DNA from: Plicaturopsis crispa FD-325 SS-3
Lineage: Eukaryota; Basidiomycota; Agaricomycetes; Amylocorticiales; Amylocorticiaceae
Length of the DNA stretch: 64,000 bases
Direction: 5' to 3'
Assembly (NCBI GenBank): GCA_000827205.1
Contig: KN832555.1
Span: 1,675,170 to 1,739,169 of the forward strand
Shown here: piece by piece, positions 36,893 through 48,445 of the stretch
Position numbering within the stretch: position 1 is the first letter of the stretch
How the letters are laid out: each line of letters opens with the position of its first letter
Program-made: the position numbers and the translations under genes
The notes under the pieces: model-generated
The model's database searches: none
The model's input: only the letters and a program-made list of their open reading frames with translations
Told to the model about the DNA's origin: nothing

Positions 36893-37753
36893 ATGGCCAA
36901 AGCAGAAACCCTCACTCTTGTATCACTGGCAGGTCTTTTCAACCCCAGCAGCCTGTATCTAGTTGGTTATGCGTGGCTCTTCGGAATGTGTGAGCAACAC
37001 AAACTAAAGTCGCGTACTATCATAACCGTGTACTCATTTCCTGGCAGCGCTATGGGTCTCATTCTTTGGAGGGGAGTCCGCACGCTCCTAAATATCACGT
37101 CTATCTCTCTAATATAGATTCCGTGAATGCAGGAGTGATAGCATTTAAGACCTTGCGTACGTGCTACCTCGTCATGCGTCGAGATATATATTGAACTAGA
37201 CATGTACCCCCCGCTAGCGAGGCACCAGTTCGGAGCACTCCAGCACAAAACATTCCCAATCTACTTCGTGCTCTCAATTGGATTGTCCTCAGGGCTCCTA
37301 GCACTGTGGACACTCTCGCACCCGGATGTTCTGGGCAACCTGCTTCGACCCCAGGTTGCAGATGTCGCACAGGTGTACGCGCTTGGAAGTGTTCTCGCAG
37401 CCCAGGGCTTGAACTACTTCGTCGTTGGTCCATTGACCAGCAAGTGCGTGCACGTACGAGTTGCTATCCGTTATGCGCTGACCGAATCATTCAACAGGAC
37501 CATGTTCCAGCGTCAAAAGCTCGAGAAGGAAGAGGGCAAAGCGTATAACGAAGCGGGGGTATGTGGCTTTCTGTCCGTGTGGATATCGATCTTTATTACT
37601 GATATCGCTGTGCAGGTATCGGCCGAGATGAAGAAGTTGAACAGCAAGTTCGGTCAACTCCACGGAATCTCGTCGTTGGCTAACCTGAGCGCGGTCATTG
37701 CGCTTGGATTTCACGGATTGTGGATTGGAAACGCGGGTGTGAAGGGTTACTGA
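36893..37753 (+). CDS. TMEM205-like (DUF4149) membrane protein; one junction does not close in frame
   Basis: Exons at 36893-36989, from 37048, about 37120-37160, 37218-37443, 37498-37558 and 37615-37753 encode a small membrane protein of the TMEM205/DUF4149 family. Family blocks are SLYLVGYAWLFGMSLWVSFF, then VIAFKTLPRHQFGALQHKTF and PIYFVLSIG, a second hydrophobic pair, and a C-terminal helix (HGLWIGNAGV). Most junctions are clean GT-AG. Between WVSFFGG (ending near 37075) and GVIAFKTL (near 37132) I could not find a GT-AG pair that keeps frame: every acceptor there needs a phase-1 donor, and the only GT is phase 2. A one-base error or mutation, or a non-canonical donor, would explain this. 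Function of the family is poorly known; human TMEM205 affects platinum-drug tolerance. Confidence 0.8.
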
Positions 37754-37854
37754 TATCTTGATGTTGCACTGAATATATGCGGTCTCAGTGAATGCACACA
37801 GTAGAATGCGGGGAAAGCAAGATGGTCAGGAAGAAAAAATACAACAACAAATTA

Positions 37855-38775
37855 TTATGCGCCCACTGCGTCCGTGCTCGGCATATACCCTTCCCGCAAA
37901 CTCCTCTCTAGTCTCTTTATCTCCTCCACCGAGGTCGCCTTCGCGATGGCCTGCTTGACCTTCTCGGCGTCCTCTTTTGACATCAAACGACCAGCCTTGA
38001 CTGTAGAAGGGGCTGGTCTTGGCTCGTCGTTGGTGAGCGTGGTTTTTGTCGAATGTGTCGATACCGTCTCGGATATCGTCGTTGCAAGTGCAGTCGGCAA
38101 GTTGTCCGCAGTAAGGAATAGCGATTTACCCGCTGCACGCTCCTGGAATCACGTCCGAAAGATTGAGTTCGTCCGGTTCCATTCTTTTCTCTTTCGAGGC
38201 GCACCTTGTCGCGGATTCTCTGGAAATCCAAAACTCTCAGCGCAGGAAATCTCCACGCAAGCCACTCGCGATACCATTTCTTTTCCCGTACGGGGTTCCC
38301 CATAAGCGACAAGTACTTCAACCCCTTCAGCTCCTTCAGCGGTTCTAGGTCACCCAGCTCCGCTATGTTATTATTTGTGAGAACGAGTGTGACGAGATTC
38401 GGGATGGACAGGTGGATCGACGGCGATATCGAGGCTATTCGATTGTTTGCAAGGAGGAGGGTTCGCAGCCGTTTCAGCAGAGGCAAGTTCCCCAGCGATA
38501 GGATCGAGTTATCTGTGAAATCTATCGCATCGTGCTGGTCCTAAAAATCGCGCGATGCGTCAGACCAATACCTACGAAGGATCTAGCGGTAAAAGAAACT
38601 ACACACCCTAGTGACACCAAGATTTTCAATAGCAGGAATTTTATAGCCTTTGAGCCGGTTTGTGAGCGTCCCAAGGGCGATGCAAAAGCTGCTCACCTCG
38701 GAGATCCAGCTGCCGTTCTTTTATGGGGTTCAAGGCAGAAGGAGCTTGGGCAAGGAGCTCAGGTGTAAGCTTCAT
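37855..38775 (-). CDS. LEA1: U2 snRNP protein A' (LEA1)
   Basis: Four exons (38775-38697, 38647-38607, 38540-38205, 38142-37855) give 247 residues. U2A' binds U2B'' and stem-loop IV of U2 snRNA in the spliceosome. The opening MKLTPELLAQAPSALNPIKE then RQLDLRG is diagnostic. Leucine-rich repeats follow (NLPLLKRLRTLLLANNRIAS, NLVTLVLTNNNIAELGDL), and the cap LKYLSLMGNPVREKKWYREW then FPALRVLDFQRI. The C-terminal 80 residues are charged. Exon 2 is only 41 nt. The frame is open upstream of ATG 38775, but the family starts at this Met. Confidence 0.95.
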
Positions 38776-38900
38776 GGCGGTCAAGAACAACGAGCCTGCA
38801 GCGTTTCCGAAAATCCAAAACGCGGCAAACAGCCGCGACGCGCCTTGCACCAGTTCCTCTTCCTCCTCCCCCATTTCCGTGCCCATTTCCTCTTCAAAAC
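38776..38900. promoter_or_regulatory. Shared divergent promoter, LEA1 / SAC1
   Basis: 125 bases separate divergent start codons. The C/T-rich run cttcctcttcctcctccccc sits in the middle on the plus strand. No TATA box is clear. Dual promoter role is inferred from spacing. Confidence 0.45.
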
Positions 38901-41547
38901 ATGAAGACTTTACACCAGCGGCTTAACTTGTGCGCTTTTATCGTCCTGTGCTATCTGTTCACAGCAGCTTACGGGACAAAATCAGATTTATCGACGGCAA
39001 TGACGCCTACACTTTCGTTCCTGCGGAGCCTGCGGGTGCTCAGTCGTTGACGATATACAGGACCACGGGGGACATCGTTCTCAACGGTGCGCATGGATAG
39101 CTTGCTCTTTGATTTTAGAATACTCAAGACTGCATGCACAGCCCCGAATACGCCAGTACCCCGCACTGCGTCACGCTATGGCAAGACAATATATGGCATT
39201 TTGGGACTGATATCCCTGTCGTTGTGTTTGTGGCTACATTCTATTTTGAAATCAAGCCTCCTGACGCGTTCACAGCGGAGTATGTGATTGTCTTGACCGG
39301 CCGGGAGCTCCGTGGGCGGTTAACGGGAAATGATGTTTATTCCGCGACGGACTTTGACATCCTCCCCCTCAACCCGAACGTGTCTGTTCAATATCCACCA
39401 CACCCCGTAGAGGCTCATCTTCTTGCCCTCATCCGCTCCCATTTATACGCTGGACTCTTCTTGTTCAGCTATGGATATGATGTCACACGAAGACTACAAG
39501 CTCAGTATGCGAGCCAGGAGAAAGACGCCGACAAGGCCCTTTGGGAAACAGTATGCTTCTTGGAATGCTTAGTGGTGTCCAAATTAACACGTTTTACTAG
39601 GCCGACGACAGATTTTTTTGGAATAAGTGCGTCTAAATTGTCAATTTTGAACCCAGTGTCGCGTATTCACCTGAAACACAGATTTTTACAGTCAAGATTA
39701 ATTGAAGCCAGCTCGGACGGATCTGCTACAGACGTGAGGCAATCATATGCACAGCTATTCCGCCTTTTCATGACATCGTCTGCAGCTCAGCGCCTTCATA
39801 TTGCCGATTATGTACGGAAGTACGTGTAGACTGGTTTACTCAATGGGTCCCGCGCTTACAGCTTTCCTTACAGCCTTCGATATCCGGCCAGCGTTCCTAC
39901 ATGGACGACACTTGCAATTCGGTCTCATCAGCCGGCGTTCGCGGTACAGAGCCGGAACGCGGTACTTCAGGCGAGGCATTGACCATGAAGGACACGTTGC
40001 AAATTTCAACGAGACCGAACAACTGCTGTTTGTCGAAAGTCAGAAGACCGTCGGTCAACGTGGATACGGAGACTTCAGCAACAAGCTCAGCTTCGTCCAA
40101 ATTCGTGGCAGCGTCCCGCTATTCTGGGCGGAGATCAACACGCTGCGGTATAAACCCGACCTTCAAATCATGGACCTCCAAGAATCGGTATTTCAACTGT
40201 GTTTCAATTACTTGACTAATCTAACAACATGATAGGCAGATGTTATGCGCCTTCATCTCCAAGAGCAGATATCTATTTACGGAGAACAAACATTAGTGAA
40301 CTTGGTAAACCAGAAGGGTTACGAGAAGCCCGTAAAGGAAGCCTACGAACGCTATGCATCCCAGGTTTGTCTCTTCATGAGCAAAGCGTCCTAAAGCTCA
40401 CGATATGCAGGTGAACCTCCCGCGCGTCAGATACGAATATTTTGACTTCCACAACGAGTGCAAGCATATGCGGTGGGACCGTATCAGTGTGCTCATTGAC
40501 AAAATCGAAGACGACCTTGTCAAAGCTGGGTATGTTTGTCCGCCAACTGAATACGCAAAAGGTCTGACGTGGTCCAGGTGGTTCGAGCTGGATGCGGACA
40601 AAGCAGAGCCTGTCAAGCGGCAAGAAGGTGTTGTCCGGACAAACTGCATGGACAACCTTGATCGCACAAATGTGGTTCAAGCAACCTTGGCGAAGCGAAC
40701 ACTCAATCTCCAGCTGCGATCGCTGGGGATATTACCAGAGGATGCGTCCATAGATGACTACGAAGCATTCAGCAAGGACTTCCGCGAGAGTACGATTTTT
40801 CTTAACTTAGTGTCTTACCTCCTCGCTGATGTCCGGCATTCTAAAGTATGGGCCGATCACGCGGACCTCATATCAAAGGCGTACAGTGGCACTGGAGCCT
40901 TGAAGACCGATTTCACACGTACCAACGAGAGGACGAAAAAAGGCGCGTTGGAGGACGGGTACAAATCTATCCTTCGGTACATCAAGAACAACTATTTCGA
41001 TGGAGCCAGACAGGTGCGTTTCGGCATGTAAAACTGCCGTTATAATTTTACGAATGTTCCGTTCTCGTAGGACGCTTTTGACCTGGTCACCGGCGTCTGG
41101 ATCCCTCGCAAAAATCCAGCCACCGCACTGTTCTTGGTCACTGATAGCAGACCCCTGCTCATCCGTTCGATGCCCTACGTGACATTTTTCTCGCTCTTCA
41201 TGATCTGCGCTGGCTTGACTCTGCCTCGCACCTCGGACTACTCCCTCTTCTACTACTTCATGCTCTGGTTCTCCCTGCTTGTCGTCTCCCTCGTCTTCAT
41301 CTTCATCCATGGCATCGAATACGTGAACTGGCCGCGCCTCCTCCCTCCCACCGACGCGATCTACTATACTGGCCCAGGCTTTAGGTCGGGACACAAGGGT
41401 AAGGGTCTTGGGAAATCTGGTCATGATGTCGGCGGGAAGATCAGCTCGCGTGTGGGCACTGGCGCGAAGTGGCTCGCGAATGGTCGGAAACGTGCTGGCA
41501 GCCACATCGAAGAGATCGAGCTGGGGGTCAAGAAACGTGTAGACTGA
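38901..41547 (+). CDS. SAC1: SAC1 phosphoinositide phosphatase
   Basis: About eleven exons between ATG 38901 and TGA 41547 encode a Sac1 homologue of roughly 650 residues. Sac1 removes phosphate from PI4P, PI3P and PI(3,5)P2 at ER and Golgi membranes. The start MKTLHQRLNL is followed by NDAYTFVPAEPAGAQSLTIY. The Sac N-domain includes YGILGLISLSLSEYVIVLTG. The catalytic part holds FLHGRHLQFGLISRRSRYRA and the CX5R loop in VVRTNCMDNLDRTNVVQATL (Cys, then Arg six later). Two C-terminal membrane spans (MPYVTFFSLFMICAGLTL and YFMLWFSLLVVSLVFIFIHG) anchor it in the ER, with a basic tail. In the exon set, the segment around 39729-39880 is split by two short introns around LPIMYG. The neighbouring tricalbin acts at the same ER contact sites, though linkage is likely chance. 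Confidence 0.94.
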
Positions 41548-42414
41548 GAGGATGCTACGCGTCTCCTTGGGCGTTCAAGTTGGTCTGGACATATGATATG
41601 ATATTTACGCTGTTAGTCTTTCCCTTTATTTATTCACCGTGAAGCTAGCGCTTTAGAAAGTGGACGTCTGATGGACTCAGTGCGCTGAGCGCTGGGTACT
41701 GGGTATTCTTGTAGCGCTAATCAGGCGCCAATGCAAAGGAGCAGCATGAATGCTCTGCTCTGAGCTCTGAGCCTGTCAGCCTTCAGGGCGACCTTCCATA
41801 TTCGCGGAGTTCAGAATCTGGGTCTGCATTCGTTCACGGTTCACGAAAGTTCAGGTTACAACTTTACAAATACAGTGACAAGCAATCAGGCCTCAGGCTC
41901 ATGCCTAGGTAGTAAGTACTCCTACTGTACAATAATAACAATGAACTCACACGCGCTGTTTTTACCCTTTTTATAAGAGCAGATCAAGTGGAAACCCAGT
42001 ACTAAACCGTGGCCTACACTGCTCGGCGGACATCCACGCCAGATAACACTAGTTTGAGAGCAGCCGTTGACGCGAGCGGCGAAACAGGCATGCTCGATGG
42101 TGCTACCAGTGCCGATCCCGGGCCATGGAAAATGGCGGATATCATATGTTATCTCATCCGTTATCTGTGCCGTCAAATTCGAGTAGACGCCTGGTGATGT
42201 CTTGATATTCAGGCGCAGTGTCTTCGACTGAGCAAACCGAACGGTGTGTGTTTTCCTTCTTTGAGGCGTTTCATTTATCGTTTTGACGCGCGAAGTTGCG
42301 ACATAGCACAGAACCTCTCCTGCCGCTGGCGGTGTGTACCGCTTCCCCAAAACTCGATATAATGGCAGGATTTGCGACTTCCTCCATCTTCGAACCCCAG
42401 CCTATTGTGTGTCA
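41548..42414. other. Gene-poor stretch between SAC1 and the DUF6534 gene
   Basis: 867 bases with no supported gene. It contains a local patch of repeated GAGCGCT/TGGGTA and CTCTGAGC words at 41690-41775, too short to define a repeat family. Confidence 0.5.
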
Positions 42415-43891
42415 ATGTCAGCACCCAATCTTCTCCCTGCCAGTATCGACCATGATTCGACAATCGGCGTACTGGTTATCGGCCTAGTGATATCGACTTG
42501 GATGTTTGGGATGTCCACCATACAGACTTTTGTGTATTTCAACCACCCCTCCCGGGATCCATTGGCGTTAAAGCTCTCTGTGAGTCCCTATCCTGTGCCC
42601 TATGTCTGACTCCAATCTCCGCCCACCATCCAGGTTGCTATGATTTGGTACGATTCATCGCTCTTTTGTGCAACGAATCGTGTGGAGCTAAGATTTTACC
42701 TGAAGGCTTCTAGAAATTGCGTATACGGTTTGCTTCGCGCATGGAACATACACCATTACAGTCACATATTATGGGAACACTGCAGTGCTAAGGAGTGTCC
42801 CCAAGACCATAATGCTATCTTTTCTTTTCAACGGCTTGGTTGGCCCTATAGTTCAGGTACGTATACAGGCTCTCCGCAGAATTATCAACAGAGCTGATAC
42901 TGTCGTTTAACATCGACACAGTCCGTAAATGCTAAGCGACTCCGCGAGTTTACGGGAAACTGTAACCTCGCACTAGCTATCTGGATGCTCTCACTGTTAG
43001 TGACCGTGTTGATTGTGGGCCTAACTGTCAAGGCATTGCAAGCGCCAACTGTAGGGCAGCTGGATGCGGACTGCTCCTGGCTTTTCATCTCTGCGATTGC
43101 TGTCGCTGCGGCAAACGATTGGGCAATAGCTATCATCTTATGCTACCACTTCTGGAAGCAAAAGACGTCCGTGCTTAGACGGTCAGTTACGCTGCATGCC
43201 TCCCAGACAACGCGCGCTCATGACGATACAGAAGGACTGTCCGGTTGCTTGATTTACTTATTCTGTGGACACTGCGTGAGCGGGTTATCTCTACGGTTTT
43301 CGTGTCACTCACTGCGACCCATCAAAGACAACGGCTTGCTTACCAGGTATACGCTTCCCTGCTTCCACGATAACCATGCCTTGATATAGTGCTGATCCAA
43401 GTTGCGCAGTATTGCTATCCTCGTGCAATTAGTCACTGTGAGCACAATCACCATAACTGATTCCTATGTAGCCCATAGTCTGACGGCTTTACACGGATAG
43501 TTTCTATATTTGAGACAAACCTGTGAGTGGTCATGACCTACGCTTCGTGGGTGCACCTGCTCATGATCGGCTGAACATCTACTAGGGACTTGGATGGCCT
43601 TGTGTGCAACTGATGCGATGTGTATGTATTACCCGCGAGAGATTATCATCAGCTTCTACCAGCGCTAACACGATCACGGCGAAACTTAGGGTACTCAAAT
43701 AGTCTCCTTGCATCGTGAGCTTCCGTTATAGCTTCTGATGCTCCGCGCTTACCATACCTTATCCCCCGAGAAGACTCAACGGACGAGAGAGATTACGCGC
43801 ATATAGCACGGGGACGATAATCAATCTGGCTGAGATGACGTGGATAGCGCCCCCGAATGCTGCCCTCAATGTGCGTTTATATATATTTTAG
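42415..43891 (+). CDS. DUF6534-type multi-span membrane protein
   Basis: Clear exons at 42415-42579, 42634-42647, 42706-42856, 42922-43188, 43232-43275, 43328-43346 and 43410-43437, then less certain ones ending with about 43690-43714 and 43774-43891. The order of hydrophobic segments and the blocks TIGVLVIGLVISTWMFGMST, VYFNHPSRDPLALKLS, YYGNTAVLRSVPKTIMLSFL, FNGLVGPIVQS and YSNSLLASLNGRERLR match the DUF6534 family, which is expanded in Agaricomycetes. Seven helices are expected; six are clear. Between 43438 and 43690 I cannot place the seventh-helix exon with confidence. A 14-nt exon (42634-42647) is unusual but keeps frame. The family's role is unknown. Confidence 0.75.
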
Positions 43892-44281
43892 ACGCCCACC
43901 GGAATGCTGACCCCCGAGTGCTATTACAGGTGGGCACAGCGCGTGTGACGGAGCGGCAACCACTGCCAATTTCCCCCACGAACAAGGCGCCCGATGAGGT
44001 TAGCATGTACTTCGGTACTCTTCACTCTCTTTGTCATCTAATATTTCTGTTATACTCCTTAGCTACCTCCCGCTCCAAGCCACGAATAGTGCGAAGGTGC
44101 CACGCTTCTTGGTTTTGTCATGCTGTCTGAGTTCGAGTCACAGGTCTCAGTGTTCACCGTACCGGCACCATTCTCAGATGGCGCAGCATTAATATTGCAG
44201 TCCTTCCGCTACCATTCGCGAGACACTCTAAATAAGTTGTACAATTCGATATTATTACTTATCTTCAGCGCCCCCTGTCCA
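43892..44281. other. Convergent 3' region DUF6534 gene / NPL4
   Basis: 390 bases. The plus frame stays open to 44130 in another phase but I see no splice that would include it. No gene is supported. Confidence 0.4.
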
Positions 44282-46572
44282 TCAACCTAGAGGCAGACCG
44301 CAGACTTCGCAATCGCTGCCGCCGTGAGTGTTCTCGAATGTGCAGTGCGGGCATATCCTCACGCCGCTTGCACTGGCCCCATCGCCGTTGCGCGCAGCTT
44401 CTTCTGCAGCGATCTGATCGAAAACATCCTGTGGGATATCTTCATCCATACGATTGGAGGCTCCCCCTGGCGCAGACGACGAAGGCCGGGACGGTGCTGC
44501 AGGAATGCCAAAGAATGAGCGGCGTTGAGGAGCAAAGAACGGAAGTACGTACGCGCATGCTCCCGGGTAAAGGTCATAAGTGTGTTCCAACTATCCGTGG
44601 AGAAGAGTGCATCGAGCTGCGACAGATCGTCGAGGAGATTGGCCGACGAAACAATGCGCATGAGTAGTTTTATGTCGTCCTGTGAAACGCGTGAGTCTCG
44701 TAATAAAAAATAAATGTTGAAGTGCCGCGTACGGGAGAAATCAGTTGCGTGGTTTCTAAGAATGCAATCAGGTGCAAGTCGCTCAGCCACTTGGCAAGTT
44801 CCGCGCGCTTTTGCAGATCGTGCACGGCTTCCGGGGCACCCAGACGATGTAGGTCAGCTAAAACAGATTCCATGCGTTGGTCTTCGAGACCTGGTCGGTT
44901 CTCGATATTGAATTTTGTTGATCGGAACATAGGCGACGGCTCTTGGGGAAAGCCATGTGTAACCTGAGAATATGGTCAGCACTGCCGGCTGAACTTTCAG
45001 TAAAGAGATTTCCGCTTACGTTGACCAGGAGATATTCGACGGGGAAGCACGGTTTCGCGCTTTTCTTCACTTCGATACCATATTCGTTCTTGTATCTGAA
45101 GAAGACGTCAGGAACATATCTTGCAGATCCCTGGGTCCTATCCTCGTCTTTGACGCGTACGATACCAGGGTCGACGCTGGCTTCAATCATGTCCGCTTCC
45201 ACCATCGCTACAGCCTGTTCTGACACCTGATACGCCGCTATGTCGACTTGCCCATCCTGAGTAGCCGTCAACACGGCGGTGACCAAGCGAGAGGCAAACG
45301 TGCCTGTCGGAGACGAGCGGGAGGCAGTCGGATTTTGCTTCTGCAATGTAGCCGCAAAGATGGCTTCCAGGGAGGAGAGGAAGAAGGAGTCTTGATGCCG
45401 TTTGTACACGTTCTTTGTCTTGTCCTCAGGAGTCGGATCCAGGTCTGAGAAAATGTACCCTACGATACTCAAGGGCGTCGAGGCCGACTTGACCAACTCC
45501 CTGATACGCGGTTCCTCTTCCCAAGGAATGCCAAGTGTGAGACCATCGACTTCGCCCTCCTGAGGGGGCTCGTAAATGGCTTCGACAACAGCCTTCACCC
45601 CCATGGGGACTTTGTCGTATGGTTCGTAGTGTCCAATGAGCCATCCGAAACGTTGCAGCCCTGTGGCGCGCCACGCCTGCAGGAACCGGTCGATCACCTC
45701 CAATGACGCAATTTCGAGATGGTCGACCATGCGGAAGGGTTGAGACTGAAGCGTTATAGCGGATGGCTGGCACCCTGTACATATGCCCGCCGGCCACGAG
45801 GGGTGGTTTCCGCTGGGACAAGGTACCTTCACCTTGTACGACAGTGGGTTTAGTGGGGGAAGTAAGGATGCAGCCGACCCAGAGCTTGCAGGGCTCAGCT
45901 TCCGGAGGTATGCATGATATGACAGGTGTTTGATGCTGTGCTCCGTATGATATGCCGTGTCGTATGGCTCGAGCGGCATGCAGTTGTCGCACATTCCATT
46001 GGCGCCATGTTTGCAGAATAGCGCGTCGCGTGTGCGGGAGATCTTCCCGTCCTGACTACGCCAGTATGTGTCTATATCATCCTCCTTCACCGTCTCCCAT
46101 GGTCGCTTTGCTGAGACGTCGACGGCGGTGGCCGTAGGTACGGAGGGTGCAGTAGCGGAAGACGAAGCTGCGGATGATTGGTAGGCCACAAATATAAGAT
46201 CGCCGTGTCTACAAATTCGTGTTACAATGGTAGAATGGAGAACAATGTGCGGAGCTGACGTACTTCAAACCGAGGTTCTGCAAATTGCGACCCTTAAGTT
46301 TCGCCACATGAGTTTCGTTGCCTCGGGGCTGATTAGATATGGTGATAGTGGATCGATCGGCATCGGGTGCAGTTTCGAGGATCTTTGTTGCAGTTCAGCG
46401 CGCAGTAGAGATACAGTAGATGTGCGATTACGGACCTTGGACACTAGTTCTGAGATGTCTGCGGTGGGCTGGAACTCGAAACGAAAGTTCCCGTCCTTGG
46501 ACCTAATTCGAATCAACTATTAAACTTTTTTGAGTATTCGCGTCGACTACGACAAGTCGGGGGACTTACCAT
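44282..46572 (-). CDS. NPL4: NPL4, Cdc48/p97 cofactor, with C-terminal NZF finger
   Basis: Starts at ATG 46572 and stops at TGA 44284-44282. Npl4 with Ufd1 recruits ubiquitylated clients to the Cdc48 unfoldase in ERAD and chromatin extraction. Exon 1 is the ATG alone, followed by a gtaagt donor. Exon 2 starts at 46516 and gives MLIRIRSKDGNFRFEF, closely like the yeast start. The ubiquitin-like domain is followed by the NPL4 zinc-binding region (CKHGANGMCDNCMPLEPYD, then PSWPAGICTGCQPSAI). The MPN-like NPL4 core follows (GWLIGHYEPYDKVPMGVKAV, then VGYIFSDLDP). The C-terminus ends in a RanBP2/NZF finger, CPHCTFENTHGGSDCEVCGL, which budding-yeast Npl4 lacks but animal Npl4 has. Confidence 0.94.
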
Positions 46573-46868
46573 CGTTTCAGGACTCTCGAATAAAGAAAAA
46601 CAGGCGCCAGACGAGAATAAAAACACAGTGCAAGACGACGGTACGAAACAAAAGCAGACGCGTCCAAAGAGACGCGTCATAACAGTCCGTGGGACATGTC
46701 AGTTTCGCGGAGTGTGAAAGTTAACGAAAGCGTTGGAGGCCTCGGTTGGCGCCATAGCTCGACGAGATTGCGAATCCACACCAATAACAAGAACACGATG
46801 CCAGTTCGTGCGTTTAACATAACGAAGGGGGTGCATCAACCCTTGGAACGGATCTCCATGCTTCTACC
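46573..46868. promoter_or_regulatory. Shared divergent promoter NPL4 / bZIP, with upstream ATGs
   Basis: 296 bases separate the divergent start codons. On the plus strand, ATGs at 46696 and 46798 share one frame that runs out of frame past the bZIP start to a stop at 46965. If the transcript starts early enough these form an overlapping upstream ORF. Confidence 0.4.
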
Positions 46869-48071
46869 ATGCTGGGCTTCAAAAGCCAGCCAGACGAAGT
46901 GCTCACAGGAGACCCTGCATCCCTCGCCGCAACGCAGGCAGAGTTGGCGCATTGGGAACGGTTAAATTTCTCTTTCGACATGGATAACGAGCGCCCTGGT
47001 CCGTCTAGACCAGAAGGTAGCAGAAATACCCGCAGGTCCCGGACCGCTAGCCAATCTGCAGCTTCCTCCTCTGCGTCCGGGGCCGCGAGCGGCTCCAATA
47101 ACTCCACTGCGGTAATTCCATCCACTTTGGAAATCTCTAGTAGCGCTTGCTGAACAACTGGGTTCAATACAGCCTCAGCTACAAGATGCAGAACTTTTGG
47201 CACAGTTTGCGGCAGCCCAAGGCATTCCAAATGACCCTGGTGCTCCTCCGGTGACATATGAATCGTTGGCACAGGCCCTTCGACTCCTACACGGAAATTA
47301 TCCCTATCATCCAGTGCCCCCTACAGATTTTCCGCAGAATTATCAGAGCCAGGATGCGAGAAATCTTCCGCCGCTGCCCCCACTTCCTTTTTCGTGGCCC
47401 CCCACTCTCCCGCCGCCACACAACCTATTTCAGCCTCCGCCGAATGCGGACCCTCGACACAATCCACAGATGGGATATCCTTATGCGGGCGGTCAATTCA
47501 GACTGCCGTCCCTGCCACCCATCAACACGAGTAACGAAATGCCTAGAGCGGGCCCAAGCTTTACGCCTAGCCCGTCAACGCGCCGCAATTCTGCCAGTAC
47601 GCCACCCACCACGGAAGCTCCTGAGCAGATGGAGGCCGAGCGTCAAGGAAGTGCAGAAGACAAGCGGCGAAGGAACACGGCAGCATCGGGTAAGGTCCTC
47701 CTCGTCGCTGCGTTGGGCTCATGCTAACCCAGCCTTTGATGATAGCACGATTCAGAATCAAGAAGAAACACCGGACGCTTGACCTCGAACGGTCTGTGTC
47801 TGACCTGACTGGACGCGCAGAGGAGCTCGAGCGCGAGGCGGCCGAATTACGGAGGGAGAACGGGTGGCTGAAAGAAATCGTAATGCTTAAAGGCAGGAAT
47901 TTTGCCAACGAGGCCAGTCGTGACGCGCAGCAGCCTGTTGAAGGAGGCAGTAGCTCACACAACAACAACGAGGACAAAGGCGCCGAGGATTCGGAGGACT
48001 CGGAGCACTCTAATGATGGTAATAAAGACAAGGGGAAGGGGAAGGGCAAAGGCAAAGGGAGGCAGAAGTGA
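46869..48071 (+). CDS. bZIP transcription factor (Met4/Cys3/Gcn4-like)
   Basis: The C-terminal half is secure: RRRNTAAS, intron 47690-47745 (branch site gctaac), then ARFRIKKKHRTLDLERSVSD and a leucine zipper (LTGRAEELEREAAELRREN). NTAASxRFRxKKK is the basic region of the fungal sulfur and amino-acid regulators. A Pro-rich middle (PPLPPLPFSWPPTLPPPHNL) and a charged Lys/Gly tail flank it. The N-terminus begins MLGFKSQPDEVLTGDPAS. The frame must change before ALAEQLGSIQPQLQDAELLA at 47144. The most consistent intron starts at the phase-1 donor gtagca 47017 and ends at tag 47140 or 47143, about 125 nt, twice the usual size here. This would remove a Ser-rich stretch that otherwise looks coding. 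Confidence 0.85.
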
Positions 48072-48445
48072 ACGCTAGCTGGCTGTGGAGTTTGGGACGG
48101 ACCGTGTTTTATCGTACTACTAAGTACTTCGACCAAGTTGGCCCGGGGCCAAATTATTTAGCGTGCGGAATTGGCTACATCAATAATGTCTACCAAGTGA
48201 TCTAGTGACGGCTACTGCATCTTGATCCTGTTCCATGGTTAATATCCGGGCCATTTACATTCTTATGAGAATACCTGCACCGTCCTCGCCGAGTCGGAGG
48301 AGCCCCAGACTCTCCAAGACTTTTGCCTTTTGAGTTCGACGCTGGTCGGAGGCAAACGAGGGGCCCGCAAATACGCCACTATCCCACGTGGCAATGATCC
48401 TTCAACACGTTCTCGCGTCTGTCTGCATTCGACTCTCGGACCGTC
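48072..48445. other. Intergenic, bZIP 3' / COX19 promoter
   Basis: 374 bases with no gene. It should contain the bZIP 3' untranslated region and the COX19 promoter. Confidence 0.5.
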
